Source of the DNA: Planctomycetota bacterium
Lineage (GTDB): Bacteria; Planctomycetota; Planctomycetia; Planctomycetales; Planctomycetaceae
Reading direction: 5' to 3'
Length of the DNA stretch: 64,000 nt
Assembly: GCA_003388505.1 (NCBI GenBank)
Contig: QQVO01000012.1
Location: forward strand, 186,001-250,000
Under the pieces are notes generated by a model, which was not told the origin of the DNA, made no database searches, and was given only the letters and a program-made list of their open reading frames with translations. Position 1 is the first letter of the stretch, and every line of letters begins with the position of its first letter. Positions 45,319 to 54,704 of the stretch are shown here, in pieces. The translations under genes and the position numbers were made by a program.

Positions 45319-46527
45319 TTATACCCGCGCCCGCTTGATCTTCAGGTTCGCATACTCCGGCAACTCCCCCACCAGCGGACGCACGTACTTCAGAAATTCC
45401 GGCGTCACGTCCATCCCGCCGTCCGCAATGTACTCGTCGGGCATGGGCCGCTCCTTGTTCGCCACTTCGCCCAGCGGGATCGTTCCAAACTCGGCCTTAT
45501 ACTGTTTTCCACGTCCCCTCTCGATCGTAACCATCACGCCGCCGTGGCCCTTCACAGCCAGCTTGACCGCCTGACGACCGCAGGCATACGCCTCCTTGAT
45601 GTCGAGTCTCACAGCGCGGTCGGCCGCACACATCTGCAGCGACTCCGTCACCTGAAACTCGCCCCGCCAGCCGAATTCGTCGGAGATGATCCGATGCAGA
45701 ATCATCGCCGCGCTCGCCCCTCCCATCGCGCCGAACTCCACGTTCTGAAAGTTGTCCGTCGTCGACGATGCGCTCACCGGCGAACCGTCGGGGTTCGTGA
45801 TCCCCTCGCCGCAGACGATCGAAACGAAGCCGTGTTCTTCCTGCGCCTCCTTCACGGCCGCCAGAAACCGGTCGCGCATAAAGGGCCGTTCCGGCAGCAG
45901 GATGACGTGCGGCGCCGTCAGCGACTTCGACCGGGCGCATGCCGCCGCTGCCGGCAGCCATCCGGCGCTCCGGCCGACCGTCTGAAAAACCACGAACTGA
46001 TCGACCCGCTGCATGTCCCGCGCCAACAATCCCGCCTGCAGCACGCTCAGCGCGACGTATCGCGCCGCACTCGGGTAACCCGGTGTGTGGTCGACGCCGA
46101 ACAGGTCGTTGTCGACCGTCTTCGGCACGCCCACCCCCGTCATCTCCCAGCCGTGCTCCGCCGCGTATTCGACGATCCGATGAATCGTGTCCATCGTATC
46201 GTTGCCGCCCACCATGAAGAAAAACCGGATGTCGTACTTCTTGAGCTGATCGAGAATCGGAGCAAAATGCTCGTCCGCCAGCTTGAGCCGGGATGAACCG
46301 AGCGCGCTGCTCGGCGTGCTCCGTAGCGCCTTCAGCGTCTCTTCCTTTTCTTTGCCGAGGTCGAGCAGGAAGTCCTCCAGCACTCCCTGAATCCCGAACC
46401 GCATGCCGAAAATACGGCCGATTTTCCTGGAACGGCTGGCGGCATCGACCACGCCGGCCAGCGATGAGTTGATCACAGTCGTCGGTCCGCCGGACTGTCC
46501 GACGATCGCATTTCCAGTTGCAGGCAT
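45319..46527 (-). CDS. pfp: PPi-type 6-phosphofructokinase
   Basis: This enzyme phosphorylates fructose 6-phosphate. The protein has 402 residues. GGND is at 107-110, where ATP-dependent enzymes have GGDG; the Asp in place of the second Gly, with PKTVDND at 135-141 (Lys in place of Gly), is the signature of PPi-dependent enzymes. DQFVVFQTVGRSAGWLP carries the usual substrate residues. The PPi use is inferred from these residues, not proven. Use of PPi would make the reaction reversible and tie it to the pool controlled by the nearby pyrophosphatase. Confidence 0.88.
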   Translation of the reverse strand: MPATGNAIVGQSGGPTTVINSSLAGVVDAASRSRKIGRIFGMRFGIQGVLEDFLLDLGKEKEETLKALRSTPSSALGSSRLKLADEHFAPILDQLKKYDIRFFFMVGGNDTMDTIHRIVEYAAEHGWEMTGVGVPKTVDNDLFGVDHTPGYPSAARYVALSVLQAGLLARDMQRVDQFVVFQTVGRSAGWLPAAAACARSKSLTAPHVILLPERPFMRDRFLAAVKEAQEEHGFVSIVCGEGITNPDGSPVSASSTTDNFQNVEFGAMGGASAAMILHRIISDEFGWRGEFQVTESLQMCAADRAVRLDIKEAYACGRQAVKLAVKGHGGVMVTIERGRGKQYKAEFGTIPLGEVANKERPMPDEYIADGGMDVTPEFLKYVRPLVGELPEYANLKIKRARV

Positions 46528-46533
46528 GTGTGA

Positions 46534-46575
46534 GTTGTCAGTAATCGGTTGTCGGTTTTCAGTTGTCGGTCGACG
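46534..46575. repeat. Degenerate heptamer array (GTTGTCR-like)
   Basis: Six 7-bp units in strict register: GTTGTCA, GTAATCG, GTTGTCG, GTTTTCA, GTTGTCG, GTCGACG. It lies just upstream of the pfp start (pfp is on the minus strand), in the 99-bp gap to the GATase-like gene. Confidence 0.6.
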
Positions 46576-46626
46576 GGAGTTTCAACAAGTTGCGAACGGA
46601 TGAAGTCGTCATTCGAAATTCGACGT

Positions 46627-47379
46627 TCACCCCGGCCCCGCCGCCCACGCCACAAGTTGCCGCAGAAACCGGGCGTAGTCGCTCCCGACTTCCACTTCGG
46701 CCACACCGGGTAATTCAGCCGTTACGCGGTCCGGGCCCCAGTCAACCAGCGGCCCCACCCAATGCGGCGCGACGTCGGTCATCAGCGCAGCCGTGCGACC
46801 CGATCCATGCTGATCCACAACGAGCAGCGGGTCCGAACCTTCCGGAGACAGCTCAACCCCGCCGCCCCGAAGTTCCGCCCGGTAGTGTTCGGCCGTCAAC
46901 ACGATCGTCGCGGACGACCTGGCGGTCGTGCGATTCAGGCCCCCGATCAACGGCGGCCTCTCAGTCCAGGGCAATCCGTCACTGATTGCGTGAGGCTCCG
47001 TTGACCGCACGAAGACCGGGTGATCGCAGTTCAATCGGTCGTCCGTCTTCGCGATATCGACAGGCAGAATGCCGCTAATCGGTGTCCCGTCCCAATCGCC
47101 TCCCAGACCGTGAAACGACTCCCAGCCGCCAATCATCAGCAGACCTGCACCGGACGCCACATGTTGGACGATCCTCTCCTGCAGTTCTTCGCTGGCGCAT
47201 GCCGCAGGGTAGTCGCTGAATATGAACAGCGAACGGACCTGTTCCAGATGCCCCGGCGTCAGCCGCTCGTCGCTCGCGACATATTCGAACTCACAGCCCC
47301 ACAGCCTCATCAGCCCGGCCAGATACGCGGCGGCCGTGTCGAGCGTGGTGTCGCCCATGTAGAGGATCGAACCGGACAT
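46627..47379 (-). CDS. Putative glutamine amidotransferase-fold protein (PF07090-like)
   Basis: The protein has 250 residues, no signal peptide. LYMGDTTLDTAAAYLAGLMR at the start, LFIFSDYPAACASEELQERI and GAGLLMIGGWESFHGLGGDW match the putative GATase family found in planctomycetes. At the expected nucleophile elbow the sequence is GGWESF, with Trp where an active amidotransferase has Cys, so glutaminase activity is doubtful. It may be a binding or structural version of the fold. Function unknown. Confidence 0.75.
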   Translation of the reverse strand: MSGSILYMGDTTLDTAAAYLAGLMRLWGCEFEYVASDERLTPGHLEQVRSLFIFSDYPAACASEELQERIVQHVASGAGLLMIGGWESFHGLGGDWDGTPISGILPVDIAKTDDRLNCDHPVFVRSTEPHAISDGLPWTERPPLIGGLNRTTARSSATIVLTAEHYRAELRGGGVELSPEGSDPLLVVDQHGSGRTAALMTDVAPHWVGPLVDWGPDRVTAELPGVAEVEVGSDYARFLRQLVAWAAGPG

Positions 47380-47641
47380 GGGCGTAATCTATCGCGGCGC
47401 CCGCTCCGCCGCCACAGACCGCTTCGCACTCCTGCTACTGACCAGATTGCATGCTGTTGCGGCGTGAATGTATCTTAACCGTCGGGGGCCGTTCTTGGAT
47501 CAGATCCCACACCTCCTCCAGGCGTGTTCTCCTCCCGCACGACTCGGCCGAACATACCTCGAATTTCTCCGCATCGTATTGTTGTATCTCAGTGTCAGCG
47601 TGCCCATCCGGATATTCACCCAGACTGACGGCGATCCATTC

Positions 47642-48535
47642 ATGTACCGATCAATCCTTGCTGCCCTCGCGGCGATCTCTCTCTTGCTTCCGGGATGGCA
47701 TCCCGCCGACGCACAATGGAACTACCCCGTCGACGTCGCCGCGGCCGAGGACGGCACCATCTACATCGCCGATCTGCGCCTCCCCGGCATCTGGACGCTC
47801 AAAGACGGCCAGACGGAGGTCTTCGTCCAGGCCTCCAAGAAGTTTCGCACGCCGCTGAACGCCATCCGCTGCCTCCGCATCAACGGCGACGGCTTGCTCC
47901 ACACCGGCGACTCCGCGGCTCGCGAAGTCTTTTCCGTCAACGCAGAAGGCGGACTCACGCAATTGACAGCCCCGACAGCAGTGCTCGACGAAACCGTCCT
48001 CTCCGAAGACCTCGAGTTCACGCCCGACAACTTCGGCCTGATCGGCATTCCGATGGACATGGCGTTCGGCAGCAAAGGCGAAATGTACGTTTCCGACACG
48101 GAGTTGCAGCGGGTCTGGAAGGTCCCCGCCGGCGGAGGCGAGCCGGAAGAAGTGCTGCTTGTCAACGGTCCAAGGGGCCTGGCCGTCGATGACGACGACA
48201 ACCTCTGGGTCCTCTCCCTGCAGGCGCCGCAACTCCAGAAGGTCTCGCCCGACGGCGAAGTGGAGGAACTCATCAGCGAACTCACCTTCGAGTTCCCCCA
48301 CCAAATCGAGTTGCGGGGCGACGGAACGGCCGTCGTATCCGACGGATACGCCAAGGCGATCTGGAATGTGGCGGCCGACGGCAAAGTCGAAAAGTGGATC
48401 AGCGGCGAACCGCTCGACAATCCCGTGGGAATCACCTTCCAGGGAGAGAACCTTCTGATCATCGATCCCCGCGCAAATGCCCTGTTCTCCGCAGCGCCGG
48501 ATGGTACACTGACAAAGGTCTATCCAACCGACTGA
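47642..48535 (+). CDS. Secreted NHL/SMP-30-like beta-propeller protein
   Basis: The protein has 297 residues with a signal peptide (SILAALAAISLLLPGWHPADAQ, cleavage near 26). The rest is made of propeller-type repeats such as PVDVAAAEDGTIYIADLRLP, PMDMAFGSKGEMYVSDTELQ and GPRGLAVDDDDNLWVLSLQ. The ATG at 47642 was chosen because it puts the signal peptide at the N-terminus; the frame is open further upstream. A small exported protein follows 2 bp after the stop, so they form an operon. Ligand unknown. Confidence 0.8.
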   Translation: MYRSILAALAAISLLLPGWHPADAQWNYPVDVAAAEDGTIYIADLRLPGIWTLKDGQTEVFVQASKKFRTPLNAIRCLRINGDGLLHTGDSAAREVFSVNAEGGLTQLTAPTAVLDETVLSEDLEFTPDNFGLIGIPMDMAFGSKGEMYVSDTELQRVWKVPAGGGEPEEVLLVNGPRGLAVDDDDNLWVLSLQAPQLQKVSPDGEVEELISELTFEFPHQIELRGDGTAVVSDGYAKAIWNVAADGKVEKWISGEPLDNPVGITFQGENLLIIDPRANALFSAAPDGTLTKVYPTD

Positions 48536-48537
48536 AA

Positions 48538-48978
48538 ATGCCGAACACGTCGTGCGTATTTCTTGAGAGGCTTCACCGCATACAACTGTGGTGCCCGGTG
48601 CGCGCTGGCGTGGGATGGGCCGCCCTCCTGTTCGTTTTGACCTCCTCCCAGTCCGCACTCGCGACTTGTGGCGATTACCTGCAGCACGCCGGTCTGTCGC
48701 CAGCAGCAGATTCAACCGTTGCGCTCACCGGCGACAACAAACCGGTGACGACTCCCGCGCCCGTGGCCCCCTGTCACGGTCCGCACTGTCGGAATTCTTC
48801 GTCTCCTCCGGGAGCGCCCGCTGCACCGCTCGAATGGCGGTCCACCGCCGAGCAGGCGCTGGTCTCGCTCAACGGCGCCTCCGACGACAGCACCGCTCAT
48901 GGCCGTCTCCCGGAGTCCGACCGAACCGCTCGCGACGGCTACCCTCGGGCGATTGAGCGCCCGCCCCGCGCCGGCTGA
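48538..48978 (+). CDS. Small exported protein with CHGPHC motif
   Basis: The protein has 146 residues. A hydrophobic segment near residues 23-41 (WAALLFVLTSSQSALA) looks like a signal peptide with an extended N-terminus. The mature start is ATCGDYLQHAGLSP, and PCHGPHCRNSSSPPGAPA lies in the middle; Cys and His in CHGPHC could bind metal or heme-like ligands (inference). The rest is low-complexity. It lies 2 bp after the propeller gene and upstream of the pentaheme cytochrome, which suggests a shared envelope role. No function is recognised. Confidence 0.65.
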   Translation: MPNTSCVFLERLHRIQLWCPVRAGVGWAALLFVLTSSQSALATCGDYLQHAGLSPAADSTVALTGDNKPVTTPAPVAPCHGPHCRNSSSPPGAPAAPLEWRSTAEQALVSLNGASDDSTAHGRLPESDRTARDGYPRAIERPPRAG

Positions 48979-49225
48979 CATCGCTGTGGCTCGCGCGCAT
49001 GTTCATCGCGAGCCCGCTCAACGTCCGCATTTCCGACGCGCCGCCGGCCCACAGCCTGCTTCAGGCCGTTGCTCGAAACGCCGCCGGCATTTGCGGAGTC
49101 CGGTCAACCGGTTCCGAGAACATCACAGCTTCGGAATTCGTCCGCGTCATCATTCGTTCCCTTTCTTGCGCGCATTCGAGTTCCCCCAGCCTCCATGTTC
49201 TCTCCTGCCAAGGAGATCGCGTCCC

Positions 49226-52129
49226 ATGACGCCCGCTCATCACCCCACACCGCCGACGAAGCGCCCTGCGCTCGCCGTCGGACCGAAGTTGCGAAAACTC
49301 CTCTACGTCGTCTTCGCCCTGTTCGCGCTGCTCTTTGCCAACTCGGCCTACCTCGCGACGATCACGTTTCTGGAATGGTTGACCGGGAACACCTATCAGA
49401 ACTTCGTCTACCTCTCGATGGTGCTCGCCCATCTCGTGCTGGGCCTGCTGCTGATCGTCCCGTTCCTCGTGTTCGCCCTGCTGCACATGCGCAACACCTC
49501 AAAGCGGCGAAACCGGCGCGCCGTCAAGGTCGGCTATGCGCTGCTGGTCGCTTCGGTCGTGCTGCTGCTCACGGGACTGATGCTGTTCCGCATCGAAGGG
49601 TTCTTCGATCTCAAACAGCCCACCGCGCGCAGCGTCGTCTACTGGCTGCACGTCGGCAGTCCCCTGGCAGCGGTCTGGCTCTACCTCCTGCACCGCCTCG
49701 CCGGTCCCCGCATCAAGTGGAAGGCCGGGCTCGCCTACGTCGGCGCGGTCGCCGCAACCGTGCTCGTCATGGCCTCCCTGCACACGCAGGATCCCCGCGA
49801 GTGGCACGTCGAAGGGCCGAAAGAGGGAGAAAAATACTTTGAACCCTCTCTGGCGCGCACGGCCACCGGCAACTTTATCAGCGAAGACGCCCTGATGATG
49901 GACGACTATTGCCGCAAATGTCACCCCGACGTCCACCAGCGCTGGGAACAGAGCGTCCATCGCTTCAGCTCCTTCAACAACCCGGCCTATCTTCCCTCCG
50001 TCCGCGAAACCAGAAGGGTCGCGCTCCAGCGCGACGGCAATGTCCAGGCGTCGCGCTGGTGCGCCGGCTGTCACGATCCGGTCCCCTTCTTCAGCGGCGC
50101 GTTCGACGACCCGCAATTCGACGACGTCCACCATCCCACGGCCCACGCAGGAATCACCTGCACCGTCTGCCACGCCGTCACGCACGTGAACAGCAATCGC
50201 GGCAACGCCGACTTCACCATCGAAGAGCCGCTCCACTATCCCTTCGCCTACAGCGACAACGAGATCCTCCAGTGGGTCAACAACCAGCTTGTGAAAGCCA
50301 AGCCCGAGCTGCACCGCAAAACGTTCCTCAAGCCTGAGATTCACCACTCCGCCGAATTCTGTTCGACCTGCCACAAGGTGCACCTCCCCTTCGCACTCAA
50401 CCACTACAAGGAATTCCTCCGAGGCCAGAACCACTACGACTCCTGGCTGCTCTCCGGAGTCTCCGGCCACGGGACGCGCAGCTTCTACTATCCCCCCTCC
50501 GCCCAGACGAACTGCAACGGCTGCCACATGCCGTTGAAACCATCCGACGACTTTGGCGCAAAAATCTTCGACGACTCGGGGCAACTCACCGTCCACGACC
50601 ACACCTTCCCCGCCGCCAACACCGGCATCGCCTGGCTGATGAACCGCCCCGAGGCGCTCGCTGCACACAAGGAGATCCTCGAAGACTGCATGCGGGTCGA
50701 CATCTTCGGCGTCAAGGAAGGGGGCGGCGTCGACGGCGAGTTCCACGCCCCGCTCCGGCCGCAACTCCCCCTTCTCCGGCCGGGAGAGAGCTACCTCCTG
50801 GAAACGGTGATCCGGACGCTCAAGCTCGGTCACCACTTCACCCAGGGCACCGTCGACTCGAACGAAATCTGGATGGACGTCACCGTTCGCAGCGGGGACC
50901 GCGTTATCGGCCGCAGCGGCGCTCTCGACGACGAAAAAGAAGTCGACCGTTGGGCGCACTTCGTCAACGTCTTCATGCTCGATGAGAACGGCAATCGCAT
51001 CAGTCGCCGCAACCCGCAGGACATCCGCGTCCCGCTCTACAACCACCAGATTCCCCCCGGCGCGGGACAGGTCGTCCATTACGAACTGCACTTGCCCGAC
51101 GACCTGACCGACCACGTCACCATCGAAGTCAAACTCCAGTACCGCAAGTTCGACAAGGAATACATGGACTTCGTGATCGATGCTCTCAAAGAGGGTGACC
51201 CGCCGGTCCGCGGCCATGTCCCCGGCGAGCCCTATCGCAACCCGCTGCCGATCGTCACGTTGGCGACCGACGTACTGACGTTGCCCGTCTCGGGTGTCGC
51301 AGCCGAACTCCCCGATCAGCCGCCCCGGGACATCCCCGCCTGGCAGCGCTGGAACGACTACGGCATCGGCCTGTTTCTCGAGGGCAAGGCCGAGTTGAGA
51401 CAGGCCGCCGACGCCTTCTCCGAAGTCGAACGTCTCGGCCGCTACGACGGTCCGCTCAACCTCGCGCGCGTCCTCTTGCGCGAAGGACGAATCGACGAAG
51501 CGGTCGACGCCGTCAATCGCGCGGCCCAATACGAGGATCCCGCCGCCCCCCCCTGGACCCTGGCGGTTCTGGCCGGTGAAGCCAATCGTCAGCAGGGACG
51601 GTTGGTGGAAGCCGAGGAGAATTTCCGCGGCGCCCTGGAAATGCAGGATCCCGCCCGCATGTTCGATTTCAGCCGCGACTATGTCGTGCGGAACGAACTC
51701 GGTTCAACACTCTTCGATCGGGCCCGCGCGGTCCGCTCGGAGAGCCGCGAGGACGAACGGGTATCGCTCCTCAAACAGGCGATCGAAACCTTCGAGCGCA
51801 CCCTGGAGACCGACTCCGAAAACGTCACCGCCCACTACAACCTCGCCCTGCTCAACCAGCAACTGGAACAGATCTACCAGTCGCGCGGCGACGAACCGGC
51901 GGCCGACCGGTACGGCGAGGCCGCCGCACGGCACCGGGAACTGCACCAGCGCTACAAACCCGACGACAACATCACCGAACGCGCCATTCCCCTGGCCCGC
52001 CGCCGCTACCCAGCCGCCAATCACGCCGCAGAAGCGCTCGTCATCTACCCCCTGCAGCGCCCAGGCGCCCCGGGACTACCAGAAGACGTCCAGCAACCTG
52101 ACAATGTAACCCAGGTCACCCCCCACTGA
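49226..52129 (+). CDS. Membrane pentaheme c-type cytochrome fused to TPR domain
   Basis: The protein has 967 residues. Five hydrophobic helices lie at about 22-49, 61-88, 103-121, 136-156 and 166-184. Then come five CxxCH heme sites: CRKCH 229-233, CAGCH 279-283, CTVCH 312-316, CSTCH 379-383 and CNGCH 430-434. A beta-rich region follows, then tetratricopeptide-like repeats at about 700-910. AAGGAG (49210-49215) is a good ribosome-binding site; the frame is open further upstream but without homology. The heme arrangement resembles cytochrome c554-type modules. It probably moves electrons at the outer face of the inner membrane (inference). The CRTAC1 gene follows at 60 bp. Confidence 0.88.
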   Translation: MTPAHHPTPPTKRPALAVGPKLRKLLYVVFALFALLFANSAYLATITFLEWLTGNTYQNFVYLSMVLAHLVLGLLLIVPFLVFALLHMRNTSKRRNRRAVKVGYALLVASVVLLLTGLMLFRIEGFFDLKQPTARSVVYWLHVGSPLAAVWLYLLHRLAGPRIKWKAGLAYVGAVAATVLVMASLHTQDPREWHVEGPKEGEKYFEPSLARTATGNFISEDALMMDDYCRKCHPDVHQRWEQSVHRFSSFNNPAYLPSVRETRRVALQRDGNVQASRWCAGCHDPVPFFSGAFDDPQFDDVHHPTAHAGITCTVCHAVTHVNSNRGNADFTIEEPLHYPFAYSDNEILQWVNNQLVKAKPELHRKTFLKPEIHHSAEFCSTCHKVHLPFALNHYKEFLRGQNHYDSWLLSGVSGHGTRSFYYPPSAQTNCNGCHMPLKPSDDFGAKIFDDSGQLTVHDHTFPAANTGIAWLMNRPEALAAHKEILEDCMRVDIFGVKEGGGVDGEFHAPLRPQLPLLRPGESYLLETVIRTLKLGHHFTQGTVDSNEIWMDVTVRSGDRVIGRSGALDDEKEVDRWAHFVNVFMLDENGNRISRRNPQDIRVPLYNHQIPPGAGQVVHYELHLPDDLTDHVTIEVKLQYRKFDKEYMDFVIDALKEGDPPVRGHVPGEPYRNPLPIVTLATDVLTLPVSGVAAELPDQPPRDIPAWQRWNDYGIGLFLEGKAELRQAADAFSEVERLGRYDGPLNLARVLLREGRIDEAVDAVNRAAQYEDPAAPPWTLAVLAGEANRQQGRLVEAEENFRGALEMQDPARMFDFSRDYVVRNELGSTLFDRARAVRSESREDERVSLLKQAIETFERTLETDSENVTAHYNLALLNQQLEQIYQSRGDEPAADRYGEAAARHRELHQRYKPDDNITERAIPLARRRYPAANHAAEALVIYPLQRPGAPGLPEDVQQPDNVTQVTPH

Positions 52130-52156
52130 TCTCAAAATCCTCCACCCTCCACAAAC

Positions 52157-52191
52157 AGCCAACAGCCATTAGCCAATAGCCAAGAGCCATG
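52157..52191. repeat. Heptamer array (AGCCAAT-like) running into a start codon
   Basis: Five units in register: AGCCAAC, AGCCATT, AGCCAAT, AGCCAAG, AGCCATG. The last unit contains the ATG (52189-52191) of the CRTAC1 gene, so the array occupies the place of the ribosome-binding site. Confidence 0.65.
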
Positions 52192-54111
52192 CGTGACAAC
52201 GCCCAAAACAATCCTCCCGTCGACGACATCCCCGAAGAGGAACAACGCGACGACACGATCATCGCCAAGGCGGTCGCAGCGTCACTCGTCGTGATCGGCT
52301 GTGTCGCGGCGCTTGTCGCACTCGGAGTGCTCGGCGTCTACCTGGCCGGATTCTGGGAGCAGGAAGACGCTATTGCCGAGACCGCGCCGGTCGAATTGCC
52401 TCAGGTCCGCGAACTCCCCACCGTCGAGCCCCCCAACATCCCGCTAGCCGACGTGACGGAATCGGCCGGCATCGATTTCGTCCACGAAAACGGCGCCGCC
52501 GGCGAAAAGCTGCTCCCCGAAACAATGGGCGGAGGCTGCGCCTTCTTCGACTACGACACCGATGGCGACCAGGACATCCTCTTCGTCAACTCCAGCGACT
52601 GGCCGTGGAACGAGTCTGCTGAGCCCGCCGCAACCATGGCCTTGTACGCCAATGACAAATCGGGCCAATTCACCAATGTCACGGAGCAGGCAGGACTCGC
52701 CGTCTCGATGTACGGCCAGGGCTGCGCCGTCGGCGACTACGACAACGACGGCGATCCCGACCTGTTCCTGAGCGGCTGTGCCTACAATGAGAACGCCGCC
52801 GACCCCGACTCGCAAACGACCGGCCCCCATCGACTCTTTCGTAATGACGACGGGCGCTTCACCGACGTCACGACCGAAACAGCCGCATCCGGCCGCCCCG
52901 GCGATTGGGGGTCAAGCTGCGGCTGGTTCGATTACGACAACGACGGCGACCTCGACCTCTGGATCTGCAATTACGTCGTCTGGTCGCGCGAGTTCGACCT
53001 CGCCCAGGCGTTTCAACTCGTCGGCGTCGGCCGCGCCTACGGGCGCCCGCAGAACTTCCCGGGAACCTCCTCCCAGCTTCTGCGCAACGACGGAGACGCC
53101 GGCTTCACCGATGTCTCAGAGGAAGCCGGAATCCAGGTCACCAACCGCCTCAGTGGCGAACTGATGGGCAAGTCCCTCGGGCTCTCGTTCGCCGATTTCG
53201 ACGGCGACGGTTGGCTCGACGTCATCGTCGCCAACGATACGGTCCAGAATTTCCTGTTCCACAATCAGCGGGATGGAACCTTCCAGGAAACAGCCGCCTC
53301 CGCCGGCGTCGCCTTCGACATCAACGGCGCCGCGCGCGGCGCAATGGGCGTCGACGCCGGGTGTCCCCGCAACGGCAACGACGCCTTCGCCGTCGCCATC
53401 GGCAATTTCTCAAACGAGATGACCGCGTTCTACGTCTCCTTCCCCGGCATGCTCCAGTTCTCCGACGAAGCGATCGCCAACGGTCTCGGTCCCAACACCC
53501 GGCTGCAGTTGACCTTCGGCGTCTTCTTCTTCGATGCCGACCTCGACGGACGCCTTGACTTCTTCGCGGCGAACGGTCACCTCGAAGAAGACATCGCCCT
53601 CGTGCAGGCCAGCCAGACCTACGAACAATCGCCCCAACTCTTCTGGAACGCCGGGCCCGAGAGCCGCACCGAGTTCATTCCGCTCACCGCAAAGCAATGC
53701 GGCGTCGATTTCTTCGAGCCGCTCGTCGGTCGCGGCGCAGCCTTCGCCGACATCGACGCAGACGGCGATCTTGACGTCCTCATCGCCACAACCGGCGCGC
53801 GGCCCCGCTTGCTGCGAAACGACCAAGCCCTTGACCATCATTGGCTGCGGCTGCAACTCGTCGGCAACGGGACGACCGTCAATCTCGACGCCGTCGGCGC
53901 CCGCGTTGACCTTCACGCCGGCAAAGAGCGGCAGACTCGCTTCGTTGCCAGAACCCGTGGTTACCTCTCACAATCAGAGTCAATCATCACCTTCGGCCTC
54001 GGCGACACACAATCAATCGACCGCATCGACATCACCTGGCCCGACGGCTCCCAACAAACAATCGAGTCACCGCAGATCGATCAACAACACGAAATCAAAC
54101 AAGACTCCTAG
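52189..54111 (+). CDS. CRTAC1-like FG-GAP/ASPIC-UnbV protein, membrane anchored
   Basis: The protein has 640 residues. One membrane helix at about 26-54 anchors it; the rest should face the periplasm. Calcium-type FG-GAP loops are at 121-129, 183-191, 248-256, 336-344, 449-457 and 521-529, all with the DxDxDGxxD pattern. The C-terminal ASPIC/UnbV domain is at about 567-636 (AVGARVDLHAGKERQTRFVA, DRIDITWPDGS). Such proteins often accompany TPR and multiheme proteins in planctomycetes (family knowledge). It follows the pentaheme gene by 60 bp and is probably co-transcribed. Its role is unknown. Confidence 0.9.
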   Translation: MRDNAQNNPPVDDIPEEEQRDDTIIAKAVAASLVVIGCVAALVALGVLGVYLAGFWEQEDAIAETAPVELPQVRELPTVEPPNIPLADVTESAGIDFVHENGAAGEKLLPETMGGGCAFFDYDTDGDQDILFVNSSDWPWNESAEPAATMALYANDKSGQFTNVTEQAGLAVSMYGQGCAVGDYDNDGDPDLFLSGCAYNENAADPDSQTTGPHRLFRNDDGRFTDVTTETAASGRPGDWGSSCGWFDYDNDGDLDLWICNYVVWSREFDLAQAFQLVGVGRAYGRPQNFPGTSSQLLRNDGDAGFTDVSEEAGIQVTNRLSGELMGKSLGLSFADFDGDGWLDVIVANDTVQNFLFHNQRDGTFQETAASAGVAFDINGAARGAMGVDAGCPRNGNDAFAVAIGNFSNEMTAFYVSFPGMLQFSDEAIANGLGPNTRLQLTFGVFFFDADLDGRLDFFAANGHLEEDIALVQASQTYEQSPQLFWNAGPESRTEFIPLTAKQCGVDFFEPLVGRGAAFADIDADGDLDVLIATTGARPRLLRNDQALDHHWLRLQLVGNGTTVNLDAVGARVDLHAGKERQTRFVARTRGYLSQSESIITFGLGDTQSIDRIDITWPDGSQQTIESPQIDQQHEIKQDS

Positions 54112-54150
54112 TGCCTCCCCTCCACCGCACAGTTGCCCTATTCTGTCTGA

Positions 54151-54633
54151 ATGGACGCCGTGAATGGAGTTCTCGTGACACCCTCGATTGCGGATCATTC
54201 TGTGGGGCGGAAACGGTTGCGACTTGTAGCGTCGGCGATGTGTCTCGTCGGTGGCGGAGCGGGTTGGGCTATAGCAGTGTGCCTGTACCTCTACGCGCGT
54301 CGCGAAGAACCTTGGATGGCGTATCGAAACTGGGGAGGTGGCAGTCTCGTTCCGATCATGATCGGGTGGGCGGCAGTCACTGCTGCAATGGTAAGCGCAG
54401 TGCGTCTGTCTGCCCTCACGCCTGAGCGGCCGCTGTATGGCATGATTGTGGGAGTCGTTGCTGGCTTCTTGGTTCCACCTCAAGTTGACATGTCGCCGAG
54501 CATCCGCAGGCACCTGATTGAAACTCAACTCTTGTACGAGTTTGACAAGATCGCTCTCTCAATCGCATGTATCGCGATTGGAACGTCAATTGGTGTGCTC
54601 ATCGCACGACGCCGGCCTATCGCTCCGACCTGA
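54151..54633 (+). CDS. Hypothetical membrane protein
   Basis: The protein has 160 residues with about four hydrophobic helices (about 27-48, 65-84, 95-110 and 134-152). It begins 40 bp after the CRTAC1 gene. No family is recognised. The base composition looks lower in GC than neighbouring genes, and codon use is less biased, so it could be a later arrival; this is by eye only. The frame is plausible but unproven. Confidence 0.5.
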   Translation: MDAVNGVLVTPSIADHSVGRKRLRLVASAMCLVGGGAGWAIAVCLYLYARREEPWMAYRNWGGGSLVPIMIGWAAVTAAMVSAVRLSALTPERPLYGMIVGVVAGFLVPPQVDMSPSIRRHLIETQLLYEFDKIALSIACIAIGTSIGVLIARRRPIAPT

Positions 54634-54704
54634 TATTCAACAAGGTTCCGAAGCAATGTCTGGCATTCCTGCGGGCTCGCCCCGAGTTCCCTCGTTCACC
54701 CCCT

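Noticed and set aside
46627-47379. Active glutamine amidotransferase
   Set aside because: The nucleophile position reads GGWESF without cysteine, so only the fold is claimed.
48899-49225. N-terminal extension of the pentaheme cytochrome
   Set aside because: The frame is open but Arg/Pro-rich and overlaps the preceding gene; the ATG at 49226 has a good ribosome-binding site.
49499-51529. Open frame of 676 codons on the minus strand across the pentaheme gene
   Set aside because: Shadow of a gene with five CxxCH motifs and a good ribosome-binding site on the plus strand.
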